Below are positions 45,476 through 55,539 of a stretch of 64,000 bases of DNA, piece after piece; within the stretch, counting starts at the first letter, position 1, and each line of letters begins with the position of its first letter. Below the pieces are notes generated by a model. It had not been told where the DNA came from. It ran no database searches and saw only the letters and a program-made list of their open reading frames with translations. This DNA comes from Metallyticus violacea (taxonomy: Eukaryota > Arthropoda > Insecta > Mantodea > Metallyticidae). Position numbers and translations under genes: made by a program. Location of the stretch: assembly GCA_030762175.1 (NCBI GenBank), contig CM060833.1, forward strand, positions 6,042,001 to 6,106,000, given 5' to 3'.

Positions 45476-46019
45476 CTTGTTTCACCATTGTCACTGACTG
45501 TGAGAGGTGTGCGTGTTGAAACATGTTCAGTTCCGTTTGCAGAAAATTGGAGGTGACTTCTACTCAACAAATCTCCAGCTGAGACATATGGAGAGTGTGT
45601 TCTTTCCTACAGCACAGCTCCAGGATGGTTAAAAATGTTTAAAGAGGGGAGACAATGAATTTCAAAGGAAGGTGTGCCCGAGCTCCAGTTTGTTACTGTG
45701 AGAAAGGATCTCGAATAACAGTAAGAACATTTTCAAATTTTTCTGAATATTTCACTGGGTTTCGACCTAACGTTGGTAACTGAACGTTGCACGGTGGTTT
45801 CCAAGATGGTTGCGATGATGTCACAAAGATGCGGAGTTTCTTTCAAAGGTATCACTGCTGGTGAAAATTGGTTACTTCATTTCGAACCTGAGAGAGAGAG
45901 AAAAGTGGTTGCCTCTGCTGTAAAAGTTATGGTCATCTCATTTTTTGCGTAAACTCACTCCGACTGTCCCATCTTTTCAAAGAACCAATCACCACGCTCT
46001 GAACACTTTCTCATCCTCA

Positions 46020-46930
46020 CTTTAAAAACACCCCGCCATGAAACAGTTTAGGACTGTAGAGAGGTGGAATAATGAGTCTGACCTCTGTGGACTCCCGGTG
46101 ATGTGAGCGAAGACGCTGTCATGGTGAACCAGGGTACCCTTTAGTCCTGTCCTTGAACGGCGTTCTCGGAGCTTGTCGGGAACTTTCGGCGGCAGACTGT
46201 GATCTACCACTGAATATTGACCACATGATTGCTTTTTGAACAAAAATTGGCCACCATTTTCTTCCCAACACTTCGGCCCCTCTTCACTTTCGTTGGTCGA
46301 CTGTCATCTGGAAAGATCCAAACTGCGGTCTGTTGTTTGGTCAGATTGGTTTATCTGTTTCATCACTCGTGATGACATCAGAAACACGCCTTGAACTCCC
46401 TCTGTCAAATCTCTGCAGCATTTTTTCACACCATTCGATTCAGAATTTTTTTTACTGTTGACGATCCAATCTGGAAGGCTGCTCGATGTCCTGTCGCGTA
46501 ACCTTCTTCCACCACGACAGTAGTTTTCCTCAGTCACTGCCGTTGCAGGACACCCACTTCTCTGTTCATCTTGCAGTGAAGTTCGGCCCCTTTTAAATTC
46601 CGCAAGTAAATGGAAAAACCTTTGTTCTAGATACATCAAGGTCCCCAAAAGCCTGTTGCAAGTGTTCAAGACTTTGAGAGTCATTTCAACCACTCTTGAA
46701 ATCATAAAGAATCATAGCGCGAAAATGCTTTCTCTCCAGCTCCATCGTAATGACTGGCTGACTGTGCACGGGAGGCGTTGATAACTCTCACACTCTGGAA
46801 TTCGGGAGGAGGGAGGGTCGCAACCTGGTACTGTTTTACTCGTAAGGGATGGGGCTACCATCTGCCAGTCTTTATAAGTTGGTCAACATTCACTTTTCAT
46901 CATCTCAAAACTTTTGTAGCGACTCTTGTA
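46020..46930 (-). mobile_element. Mariner family E, copy E2, nested in a D element
   Basis: Minus-strand start at 46745 (MELERKHFRAMILYDFKS in part). It continues LKVLNTCNRLLGTLMYL, FHLLAEFKRGRTSLQDEQRSGCPATAVTEEN (helix-turn-helix linker), IVNSKKNSESNGVKKCCRDLTEGVQGVFLMSSRVMKQINQ, the KEFLxRFDxGxSxxVxDIVTGDETW block in a shifted frame, and HHDSVFAH for the HDNA block. Frameshifts are numerous. About 30 codons differ by deletion from E1. Confidence 0.8.
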
Positions 46931-46984
46931 CTGCCGAGATGTCCAGGAAACTGAAAAGGCCGCATTTCCAAGCAACAAGTTGGA

Positions 46985-47200
46985 TGCTCAGGACGGATGG
47001 ATTTTTTCGGGCGTAAAACTCCTAAGTATGGCTTACTTCGGAAGGGAAGTAAAGCCGTGGGTCCCGTGTCGTACATGTACGGCACGATAAAGAACCTCAA
47101 GCCTGAAAGAAGAGGCCTCTGAGCAAAATTTATCGGTCGTTGAATGGGACGTTTATAATCTGAGATGTAAAAGAGCATCCGTAAATAAACCAAAACAATA
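46985..47200 (+). mobile_element. SINE1 copy without most of its head
   Basis: Starts near GGACGGATGGATTTTTTCGGGCG and is well preserved to AAAAGAGCATCCGTAAATAAACC. Nested with E2 inside a D element. Confidence 0.87.
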
Positions 47201-47440
47201 AAAAAATGCACGATAATGCACGGCCACACATCGCTAATGTTATCGCTGAATATCTCACAAAATCATCCCCCCAGGCTTCTTAATTCCAGAATGACCTGTC
47301 ATAACTGTTTTCCAGCTGTCTTTAAATACTGGCAGAAACTCTGAGACAAGTACATCCAACTTTGAGAAAGATCAATAAAATTATGAAGACGAGTAAAGTA
47401 TATTGTCAAAAAAACTATCATTAACGATTTATTCACAATA

Positions 47441-47768
47441 TGAACGTATTTTACGAAAAAAATGAAACATTAAATTGCACTTACTGGATTCGATACATGG
47501 CAAAAACACAAAAAAATATGTTTCTCTGTACTGTTTGATTAATGGTCTAAAACATGAATATTTTTGTTCCACCTTGCACAGTGGCACATTGATATGAAAT
47601 TTTTCTGTGGTTTATTATTTGCATTGTTCTCCCATAAAGTACATTTTTCAAGAATATTGTAAATAATTGCAAATTAGTTTTAATTGTCATTATAGGATAA
47701 TATTTAATGGCACGTTACAAAGTGGCAGGCTTTCTAAAGGGTAGAAAAGGAACAACAAAGAGAAGTAT
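47441..47768. other. AT-rich DNA
   Basis: Contains minus-strand AATAAA at 47611-47616, about 155 nt past the stop of the candidate exon at 47769. Otherwise nothing recognised. Confidence 0.35.
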
Positions 47769-47991
47769 CTATACCTCATTAGAACTGCGGATTACTATCG
47801 GCTGCTTTTGGTTGACCTTGGAGGAACCTGTATTTAGGATTGTCACCTGGACCTCAGTTCTTGTGACAGGATCTGGTAACTTCAGCGGCCGTTGTCCGCA
47901 ACCGTGTTTCTCTTTAGGCACGTTCACAGTTTTCTCAATACTTGTATCGTTTGAATCATTTTTCCCTTCACATGGGTTCAATGAACTGTGT
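47769..47991 (-). CDS. Second candidate terminal exon, unknown product
   Basis: The minus-strand frame ends KQQP-type sequence PIVIRSSNEV at a TAG (47769-47771). It includes NPCEGKNDSNDTSIEKTV, PKEKHGCGQRPLKLPDP and TRTEVQVTILNTGSSK, a soluble, charged composition unlike the repeats around it. A plausible acceptor (CGCTTTTCATCGTCAG, AG at 47992-47993) precedes it, and AATAAA follows on the same strand. The opposite strand is also open for 123 codons, which weakens the case. No homology is recognised. Signals are moderate. Confidence 0.25.
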
Positions 47992-48074
47992 CTGACGATG
48001 AAAAGCGATCGTATATTTAAATTATATATCCGAAATACCTTTATACCTTCTTTGGCTGAATTAGAAATCGGCAA

Positions 48075-48475
48075 TTAACACGGTAAGCAATTGAAAACGT
48101 TTTGCAGTGACGACGTCGATGCCATTTTGTTTTCAAAGTTGCAGTTTATCGTGCGTCAGCTGTCTTCAGTTCGTTTCCATAGAGTTTAAATGACAAAAAT
48201 AAAATGTCTACATTCATCTGTTCATCTTGTAGCAGAAATTGAAATGCCGACTAGACATTTATTGCTGTTAGTGCATTTTATAGATATATTATTTGATTTT
48301 TATACTTTTATTCGCTAAATAGTCGAAATAAATGCAACCAGAGCTCTGGATTCTCTCAATATAAATTCTGCAGCATTCATTATATTACTACAGATACATT
48401 TGAAATACATAATAATTCTTACCTGAGGTGATTTTTTAACTCCAATATACCTGCATTTAAATAAACTGAGATTCT
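48075..48475. other. AT-rich DNA, nothing recognised
   Basis: No motif. Confidence 0.4.
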
Positions 48476-49167
48476 ATTTTGTATATTATATTTAATTATT
48501 TAGGTTGACATATATATATATTTATTTAAATGTATTTAAATAAGTTGACAGATATTTAATTACGAGGAAATATAGTAAATTAGCCTGCCATATATCTAAT
48601 TTATGTATTTATTTCCTGTATTTAATTATATTTAAATGTATTAATATTATATTAAAAGCATTAAACCATCTTAACATATATACAATTACGTTCCGTATAC
48701 ATAATTAAATTAACATGTATTTTATTAGGTTGGCGTGCATTTCTAATTAGATTTAAATGTATTAATTAAATTGAAATGTATTTAAGGTTACAGATATCTA
48801 ATTAGGTGGGCATGTGTTAAATTAAGTTTATGTAAATACAATTGCGTTGACATAATTTAATTATATATAAATGTTTTTAATTACGTTTACATTTCCATTT
48901 ATATAATTAAGTTGATTCCGGTCTTATTTCACCTAAACAGCATTTACTTAAGTTAAAATGCATTACATTTTGTTTACATGTGTTTAAATTAGCAAAAGTA
49001 CATTTACATGTATTTAGTATGGCGTGTATTTAATTAAGTTGATATATGTATAATTATGTTTAAAAATATTTAATTACATCAACATATTTATAAATAGGTT
49101 GAATATATTAATTTGTTTGACATATGTTTAATTAAATTCTAATTTATTGAAATCTATTTAAATATAT

Positions 49168-49915
49168 AGACGGCGGCAAAATGTATACACACTTCAAGCA
49201 AAGAACTGCTGATTGAGCAACGTTTGCGAAAGTGTCCTCAGCGATTGCAGCACATGCCGTCTCAATTTCTTCCTGAAGTGCTGCCAGTGTAGCTGGTTTT
49301 CTACGGTGTACAACATCCTTAAGAGTTCCCCATAGGTAGAAGTCTAACGGCTGATCTGTTCTGTACACACGTCTCCATTGCCTTTGAACTTCAACATTCT
49401 CGGTTTTCCAATACCACTTCAAAATTGCTTTCCGCAACTCAGACGATAATCTTGATTCCATGTTGTTGTAGCAACGCTATCATAATGTATGTTAGTCACA
49501 TCTGTTTACAGAACATCATGTCGGTCCTGGTGGTGTAGTGGTAACCATACTTGCCTTCTAAACCCAAGATCGCGGGTTCGAACCCGGCCAGGATCGATGG
49601 ATTTTTTCGGGTGTAAAAATCGTAAGTGTGGCTTCCTTCGGAAGGGAAGTAAAGTCGTGGGTCCCGTGTCGTACATTTACGGCACGAAAAAGAACCTCAA
49701 GCCTGAAAGAAGAGACCTCTTAGCTTAATTTGTCGGCCGTTTCACGCCCTGAATTGAATGGGACGCTGATGACCTGAGGTGTTAAAGAGCGTCCTTAAAC
49801 AAACAAATCAAAATCACAGAACATCATACTACACATTACTGTTGTTTTTCGGTTTTGAAATATATTAAATAGATATGTACTGTGAAAGTGGGTATACATT
49901 TTTTGGCACTCTCGG
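49168..49915 (-). mobile_element. DD41D element family B, copy B3, with SINE1 inside
   Basis: Ends: GGCGGCAAAATGTATACACAC on the left and GGTATACATTTTTTGGCAC plus TCTCGG on the right. The minus-strand frame 49461-49144 encodes AILKWYWKTENVEVQRQWRRVYRTDQ joined directly to PLDFYLWGTLKDVVHRRKPATL and FANVAQSAV. The whole catalytic core is missing. The same join occurs in B4 (57.4 kb). Without the SINE the element is about 450 bp, a MITE-like derivative. Confidence 0.88.
49520..49814 (+). mobile_element. Full-length SINE1 with perfect 12-bp target duplication
   Basis: Flanked by ACAGAACATCAT at 49508-49519 and 49815-49826. The head has an A box (TGGTGTAGTGG), B box (GGTTCGAACCC) and an 8-bp acceptor-like pairing (GGTCCTGG with CCAGGATC), followed by the complete body and the tail AAACAAACAAATCAAAAT. 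This is the reference copy for SINE1 in the window. The head resembles tRNA-Glu or tRNA-Gly. Confidence 0.96.
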
Positions 49916-50519
49916 TATAATTATGGTGGCATTAAATAGGTTCACTGATATTTAACTAGGTAGAAAGGTATTAAATCAGCTTGACATACATTTATTAATT
50001 AATGTGTTTACTTTTAAATTTATTTAATTGGGTTTACGTTTCCATATACATAATTAATTTTGCATGTATTTAATTATATTTTCTTGTGTTTAATTAGGCT
50101 GTCGTGTATTTTATTAAGTTGACACGTATGTTTACATATATTTAATTATGTTTACGTGTTTCTAATCAAGTTGAAATGTATTTAATTAGTTTAACAGGTA
50201 TTTAATTAAGTTGATATGCATTCATTTAGTTTGAAAGGTTTTTGATTATTTTGAAATGAAATTATTTAAGTTGGCATGTATTTAAGTATACTGACAAAAT
50301 TTTATTAAGTTGTAATGTATTTAATTACATTTAAATGTGTTTATATATTTTGACATGAATATATATGTACGAGTATATACATATTCATTAGGTTTACATA
50401 TATTTAATTATTATGAAATAATTTATTTAGTTGATTTGGATAATTGTATGCACAAACTGTAAATTTTTAATTCACCATTTTCCCACTGCCACCAGGTGAA
50501 AGGTCAATTGCAGATTAAA

Positions 50520-50604
50520 TACATACATACATACATACATACATACATACATACATACATACATACATACATACATACATACATACATACGTACGTACGT
50601 ACAT
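50520..50604. repeat. (ACAT)n microsatellite
   Basis: About 20 tetranucleotide units, the last few ACGT variants. Confidence 0.97.
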
Positions 50605-50882
50605 AATACTTCCGCACCCTAGACCATCCTGCCATCTATCCATCTGTTTATTTGTATTAAATAAATTAAATTTGACACGCAATTTTTTCAAAAAACGCAA
50701 AGGAAAGATTTAAGATTGATAGGGTAACAAAAACTATAATCTTTGATATATCTGCAAAAATCATAAAAAGTTATCAATTAAAAAATATATATTGAGTATG
50801 TATTATTTATAGATAATAATACAATGCGCGGTGTTTCAGATACAACACTTCAAACATTTTATTCAATGACATACACAATAAA

Positions 50883-50886
<4 letters not shown>

Positions 50887-50932
<46 letters not shown>
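50887..50932. repeat. (AT)n microsatellite
   Basis: About 23 AT units. Confidence 0.97.
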
Positions 50933-50933
<1 letters not shown>

Positions 50934-51788
50934 CATGTCGTGATAAATATTAAGTTTTTTTAATTCTACGATATAGCCCAGAAAATTCGCATAATTAGAA
51001 CATTACTACATAACCAAATGTGTGGGTTTACAGTTAAACACCAAAAGGAAAGTAATTTAATACTTTAAACATGTATATCACTTTTTTTTTCCTCCCCATT
51101 TTGCATCTCCAACATTTGCGTTCAAAGTCATATGAGTGTAACTATTTCTGTTACACCCGGTACACCTTAAGCAAGAAGCGTAAAGAGTGGCCTTTTGTAC
51201 TCCCAAGGTCACAGCATTATAATACTTAGCGTAATTATAACATTCCAAATTAAATCTCTAAACGCCAGCTCAGACACGCCATATGTTTATCACACACGCT
51301 AGATCATAAATATATCTTCGCTATCAGCCGAAGATATTGAGCGAAATAATTAACAGGTAGTTTAGTATCGAGAGTACAAACTGAATGTATATAAATACTA
51401 ACCGCCGCTAACTTTGTGACATTTTCTGATATCTCATTCGTAATTCTATTATTTTAAATGTTTTTTTTTCTGCCTTGTTTTTGGACATCCTCTTCGTAAA
51501 GACGGAGTTATCGAGGAAGAAATTTATCATCAGATAATGAAGCAATACTGACTGTAGATCAGAGAAATTTGCAGAAATTGACAATTTGTTTTCAAATTTT
51601 CTTTAAGTTTTGATAATAGCCCGACGTTGCCACGTGCCTATTGGAATACTTGTGATAATTTTTTAAAATAATGATCTGTTATTGCGGTTACTCTCTGTAA
51701 TATTTTTTTTACAGCATACGCTTATTCATCCTTACAATTTTGATGATTTTTCTCAAAGTACACCTCATTAGATTCCATATACAATGTA

Positions 51789-53056
51789 CGAGGGCAGGTC
51801 CATAAGTTTCCGGCCTCGCCGATAAGGATTAACATCTTCAGTCACAAAACCCTTATCTGGTGTCTTATCTTATCTGTTAAGTAAATAATTGCAGCTGTAA
51901 CTGTTCAGTTGTTCAGATATAGTTGCATAAAGAAGGCTATGTGTAGAAGATTGTAACACGTTCAAAATGGAGTTTCCAGCTGTTATTAAGTTCTTCACAA
52001 AAAACTTACTCCAAATAAAATTAAACAGCGATTGGACGGTGTATATGGGGAACCATCCCCCTCATTTATACGTAAAAGAATGGGCCAAACATTTTCGAAT
52101 GGGTCGAGAAACCATTGAAGACGAAGAGCATGCAAGTCGGCCCTTGGAGGTGCTCACTCCTGAAAACATCGCTCGCTTTTGTGGAAGACCAGCGGCTCAA
52201 AATTACAGAAATAGCAGCAAGGTTGGGCCTTTCTAAAACAACAGTCCTTCGAATTATTCATGAGCATTTAAACATGAATAAGGTTAGTGCAAGATGGGTG
52301 CCTAGACTTCTTTCCTCAATCCAAAAGCAGCAACCAGTCATCTGTTGTCAGGCATTTTTGGAGCTCTGCCGTGGCAACGAGAGAGAAGTTGTGAAAACCA
52401 TTGTTACAGGAGATGAAACTATGGTCCTCTGTTATGACCTCTGTTCAAAAGAGAATCAATGGAATGATAGGCGTAAACATGGCGAAGCACCATCTCTAAA
52501 GACCAAGGTCACTCAACCAAGAAGGTCATGACCACAATCTTTTGGGACTGTGAAGGAATACTCTTCATTGGCTTCAAGGAGAGGAACACCACAGTAAATG
52601 GGGAGTACTATGCTGGTCTACTACACAGACTACGTGCTTCCATCAAAGAGAAAAGGCGAGGAAAGCTGAGTGGTGGTGTGCGCCTTCTTCACGACAACGC
52701 GCCTGTTCACACAGCTCTTGTTGCAAAGAAAGCTGTAAATAAATCCGGCTTCAAGGAAATGAACTATCTACCCTAAAGTCCAGATCTAGCTCCCAGTGAC
52801 TATTTCCTCTTCTCAAAACTCAAGAAGGACCTTCGAGGAAGGAAATTTAAGTGTGACGAAGAAATGATGGATGCTGTTTATGCCATTTTGCAGACAAAAC
52901 TTCTGACTATTTTGGGGGGAGGGAATTGAAATATTAATTCAAAGATGTGAGAAGTGTATTGCAATAAAGGGAAACTATATTGAAAAGTGAAATATAGTTT
53001 TTGTCTTTATCATAGCTAGAAAATTGTTAGGCCGGAAATTTATGGACCTGCCCTCC
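51789..53056 (+). mobile_element. Mariner family A, copy A5, full length with both terminal repeats
   Basis: 1268 bp bounded by TA on each side (51787-51788 and 53057-53058). The ends CGAGGGCAGGTCCATAAGTT and its partner near 53030-53056 (AATTTATGGACCTGCCCTCC) are inverted repeats of about 26 bp with one or two mismatches. TA duplication and length are typical of mariner. The target is a family D element, so A5 is the younger insertion. Confidence 0.94.
51967..52990 (+). pseudogene. Mariner DD34D transposase of A5, frameshifted
   Basis: ATG 51967 (MEFPAVIKFFTKN) matches the start used by A1, A2 and A4. Order: first helix-turn-helix with small deletions (near 52003 and 52068), EDEEHASRPLEVLTPENIA, second helix-turn-helix LKITEIAARLGLSKTTVLRI, IHEHLNMNKVSARWVPRLL, IVTGDET (first Asp, near 52410), IFWDCEGILFIGFKE, GEYYAGLLHRLRASIKEKRRG, LLHDNAPVHTALV (second Asp), then a TAA at the YSP position and SPDLAPSDYFLF (third Asp; 34 residues between the last two). 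It ends near CIAIKGNYIEK. Two or more frameshifts and one stop mean no active enzyme, though all three Asp codons remain. Confidence 0.9.
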
Positions 53057-53703
53057 TACTTGTCTTAGTGTTTCTACCAGTCTAAAACATGCTGGAAACT
53101 ATTTATAAGAGGTACTTCAAAATCACCTCCGCAGCCTTCACTGCTGCTTCTGATGATGAAAAATACTTGAGAGCTGTTGTGCGTGATAGTGCTAACCATT
53201 CCTTGAATATCGAAAACCGAGTTGATCTTTCCCAACAGAAGTAACCATTTTTTGTGCTGGTGTTGGAGATTTCCTCACACAGATTTGCTGTTTGCTCTTA
53301 GGATCGAAATGATGTGACCAAGCATCTTCCTTTAACATCATCTTCAACTCATGAGCAGTCTTGAAACCCACACGTCTCATGTGCAACTTTTCAATGTGCA
53401 GCAGTGTTAATGATTTCTTCCTTAGAACAGAAATTGGAGCGCCGAGTCCACCTTCCTTTGAAATTGATTGCCTCCCCTCCTTAAACTTTTTAAACCATCT
53501 TCAAGTTGTGCTATAGCGAAGTAAAAGCGCCGTATCTCTCCTGTAAGAGTGCATTAGACTCAGCTGAAGTAGAAAGTAGAAATGCAGAACAACTTAATGC
53601 CATGTCACATTTTGCTGTAGGCGGAACTGATACGTTTCAACTTGCACACATCTCAAAGGAGAACACCGGAAGTGACAACAATGAAACTACTGCCATATAT
53701 GCG

Positions 53704-53985
53704 CATCCTGGTGATGTAGTGATAATCATACATGACTCGTAGACCCAAAATGGCGGGTTCAATTCTGGCCAGGGTCGATGAATATTTTTAAGCGTAAAAA
53801 TCCTAAGTATGGCATTTTTTGGAAAGGAAGTAAAGCCGTGGGTTGCGTGTCATACATTTACGACATGTAAAAGAAACTCGAGCACGAAAGAAGAGACCTC
53901 TGAGCAAAATTTATCGGCCGTTTCACGCCCTGATTTGAATGGGACGCTGATGACCTGAGATATTAAAGAGCGTCTGTAAATGAAA
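53704..53985 (+). mobile_element. SINE1 copy
   Basis: Head CATCCTGGTGATGTAGTGATAATC (A box), B box GGTTCAATTCTGG, body preserved, 3' end at ATTAAAGAGCGTCTGTAAATG. Lies just beyond the D element 5' end. Confidence 0.88.
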
Positions 53986-54680
53986 AAAAAATCTTTCTGG
54001 GTTTATGTCATTCTCAAAAAAAAAATATATATTATCGCTATTACTCTGTATATATTTATTTTACGCTTAATTCTCTCTCTTATAAGGTCACCTCGTGTAT
54101 ATAGTCAGGTCTTTCTGTACTTCAATGCCTCGAAACATAACCACATAAATTGAACATACTTCATTAATAAAGAAAATTTTGCGTGGATCAGTGATATCAA
54201 CATTATCGTGGGCAACAGTGACCTTGCATGTTTTACAGTTCAAATTGACTCAAACTTATGCGTGTGAAAGGCAGTTATTCCAGAAACTTCCAACATCTGG
54301 CAAGTGTTTATTTTCGCTGTAACAGCGAGAACTTGAATTAGCTGCGCGGATGTTATACCCACTTAGCCGGGTGTTTAAGCTATGACTGCCGCCACGCCAC
54401 CTGCCGTAAAACGGGCGACTAAACCATGAAAGATCCAGTATGTAATGTGGAATTAACACTTGTATAACCACCTAAAAGTCGAAAAAGATGGAAACGTTAA
54501 TTATTTCTATTATTATGCATATCTTAATTATAAAACATTTGTATTTTTAATGTTTGTTATTCGTTTTATAACATGAACAACAGAAATATAATCAGTTTAA
54601 ACGTTTAGGCCGTTTTTAAAAATGTTTATAATCATTTCCCGTTGTATTATAAATATTTGTATTTCATCAAAATTCTGTCC
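53986..54680. other. No recognisable gene
   Basis: AT-rich, with a more balanced patch at 54250-54430. A minus-strand frame there (54256-54471) has no motif. Confidence 0.4.
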
Positions 54681-54922
54681 TTGTTTATAAGGGTGGCATT
54701 CCGTCTACCGCCGCGGCAGCGCGTTATCATAAATTTAACACCTTGCTCACGTACTTGCAAGTCCAGATTTACTCCGAACAATTTTCTTGCGGCCATTGTT
54801 CAAGTAGGAGATAAAAAAAGTTGCTGCATCAAATCAGGTGCAAGGTGCAGATGCAACAAAACAACATACACTTGTTGCAGCCGGCAACTCGAGTCTTGTT
54901 AACTTCAATTGGTGAACGAGGT

Positions 54923-54956
54923 TCAGTTACTTGCGGACTTTACTGTGCTCAGGATG
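54923..54956 (+). promoter_or_regulatory. Candidate arthropod core promoter: Inr plus DPE
   Basis: TCAGTT at 54923-54928 matches the arthropod initiator consensus with +1 at A 54925. GGATG at 54952-54956 matches the DPE consensus RGWYV at exactly +28 to +32. No TATA box is visible about 30 bp upstream, as is usual for DPE promoters. A GC-rich patch (CCGCCGCGGCAGCGCG) lies at 54708-54723. A splice donor follows at 54990. Confidence 0.4.
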
Positions 54957-54989
54957 TGCTGTTGGTATCGTGTACTTGCTTGTCATAAG
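54925..54989 (+). other. Candidate first exon with splice donor
   Basis: From the putative start site to CATAAG, followed by GTAAGAG (donor at 54990), a good 5' splice site. ATG at 54954 would give a 12-codon peptide start (MCCWYRVLACHK) in phase 0 at the donor, but the exon may equally be untranslated. No downstream exon is identified. Confidence 0.3.
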
Positions 54990-54991
54990 GT

Positions 54992-55535
54992 AAGAGTTAT
55001 TCTTTAGAAGAAACAAAGCTTTACTTAGCATTCTGTTCTGTTAGTGCCAGAGAAAGCTCTTTCGTTTTTTGGGGGGGTGTTGTAATTTAATATGTGATGG
55101 ATATCACCGTTCAGTTAAAAATGACACTAGAAGATCTCTTACTTGCTGTAATTAAAATATCGCATGTCAAGAATTAGAGGAAATAATCGGTTTAGCTATG
55201 GTAAGTGTTTGTAGTGCCTGAATTAACATATTGCTCTAAGAGAGGAAGTAAATGATAACCCTGCCTAATTGCTGCAAATGCGGAAAAACGGTAGAGTTTT
55301 GCTAGAACGACATGTCATCAAAATTGAATCAGTTAGCTATATTTAAAGTGTAAATAAATACTTTCAAACAAATGTTTAAAACAAAAAGATTCTTGTTAAG
55401 GTCGTACAATGCATGTACAGGTAGAAACTTGTAATTACTTTAGGGAAAGGCTTTATCGCACAGTGTTTGTGTGTTCAGGCGTTTTTTTCTATGTAAATTG
55501 CGAGCTAATTATTTCTTTAGTTATTTTCTTATTTT
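54992..55535. other. Unrecognised DNA (possible intron)
   Basis: No motif. It would be intronic if the preceding first exon is real. Confidence 0.35.
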
Positions 55536-55539
55536 TGGA

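Larger units (their letters stand above)
45480..47440 (+). mobile_element. Mariner family D, split by an E mariner and a SINE1
   Basis: Left part 45480-45955 runs from the 5' region (AGAGGTGTGCGTGTTGAAACATGTTC) through helix-turn-helix remnants to KVVASAVKVMVISFF, the PSAGKVM block. The sequence resumes at about 47205 with MHDNARPHIANVIAEYLTKSS, the HDNA block with its catalytic Asp, then SFQLSLNTGRNSETSTSN-like frames and a decayed right end near 47430. Between them lie element E2 (minus) and a SINE1. The left terminal repeat is absent. Confidence 0.75.
48480..50430 (-). repeat. AT-rich degenerate minisatellite, array 2 (inverted relative to array 1)
   Basis: Many degenerate units built on GTTGACATGTATTTAATTA, the reverse complement of the array at 11.6-12.5 kb. 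It is interrupted by family B element B3 (49168-49915), itself holding a SINE1. Confidence 0.85.
50431..51714. other. Microsatellites and AT-rich DNA
   Basis: Holds (TACA)n at about 50520-50604 and (AT)n at about 50887-50932. The rest is AT-rich without motifs. Confidence 0.6.
51715..53690 (-). mobile_element. Mariner family D split by a family A mariner
   Basis: 51715-51787 (ACGCTTATTCATCCTTACAATTTTGATGATTTTTCTC) matches the inner end of other minus-strand D copies, and the rest continues at 53059 after the A5 element. Minus-strand pieces include MHMRRVGFKTAHELKMMLKEDA and HHFDPKSKQQICVRKSPTPAQKM near 53225-53385. The AACTTGCACACATCTC 5' region ends near 53690. The terminal repeats are lost or diverged. 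Confidence 0.75.

Noticed and set aside
47707..48078. Plus-strand frame of 123 codons
   Set aside because: The minus strand in the same place has a more protein-like composition and splice and poly-A signals. The plus frame has no recognised motif.
49520..49592. tRNA gene in the SINE1 head
   Set aside because: The acceptor arms pair, but the anticodon arm is abnormal and the head is joined to the SINE body inside target duplications.
54642..54902. Plus-strand Cys-rich frame (86 codons) resembling a small secreted peptide
   Set aside because: The Cys residues cluster only at the end, there is no signal peptide at the start and it stops before the promoter-like segment. Likely chance.
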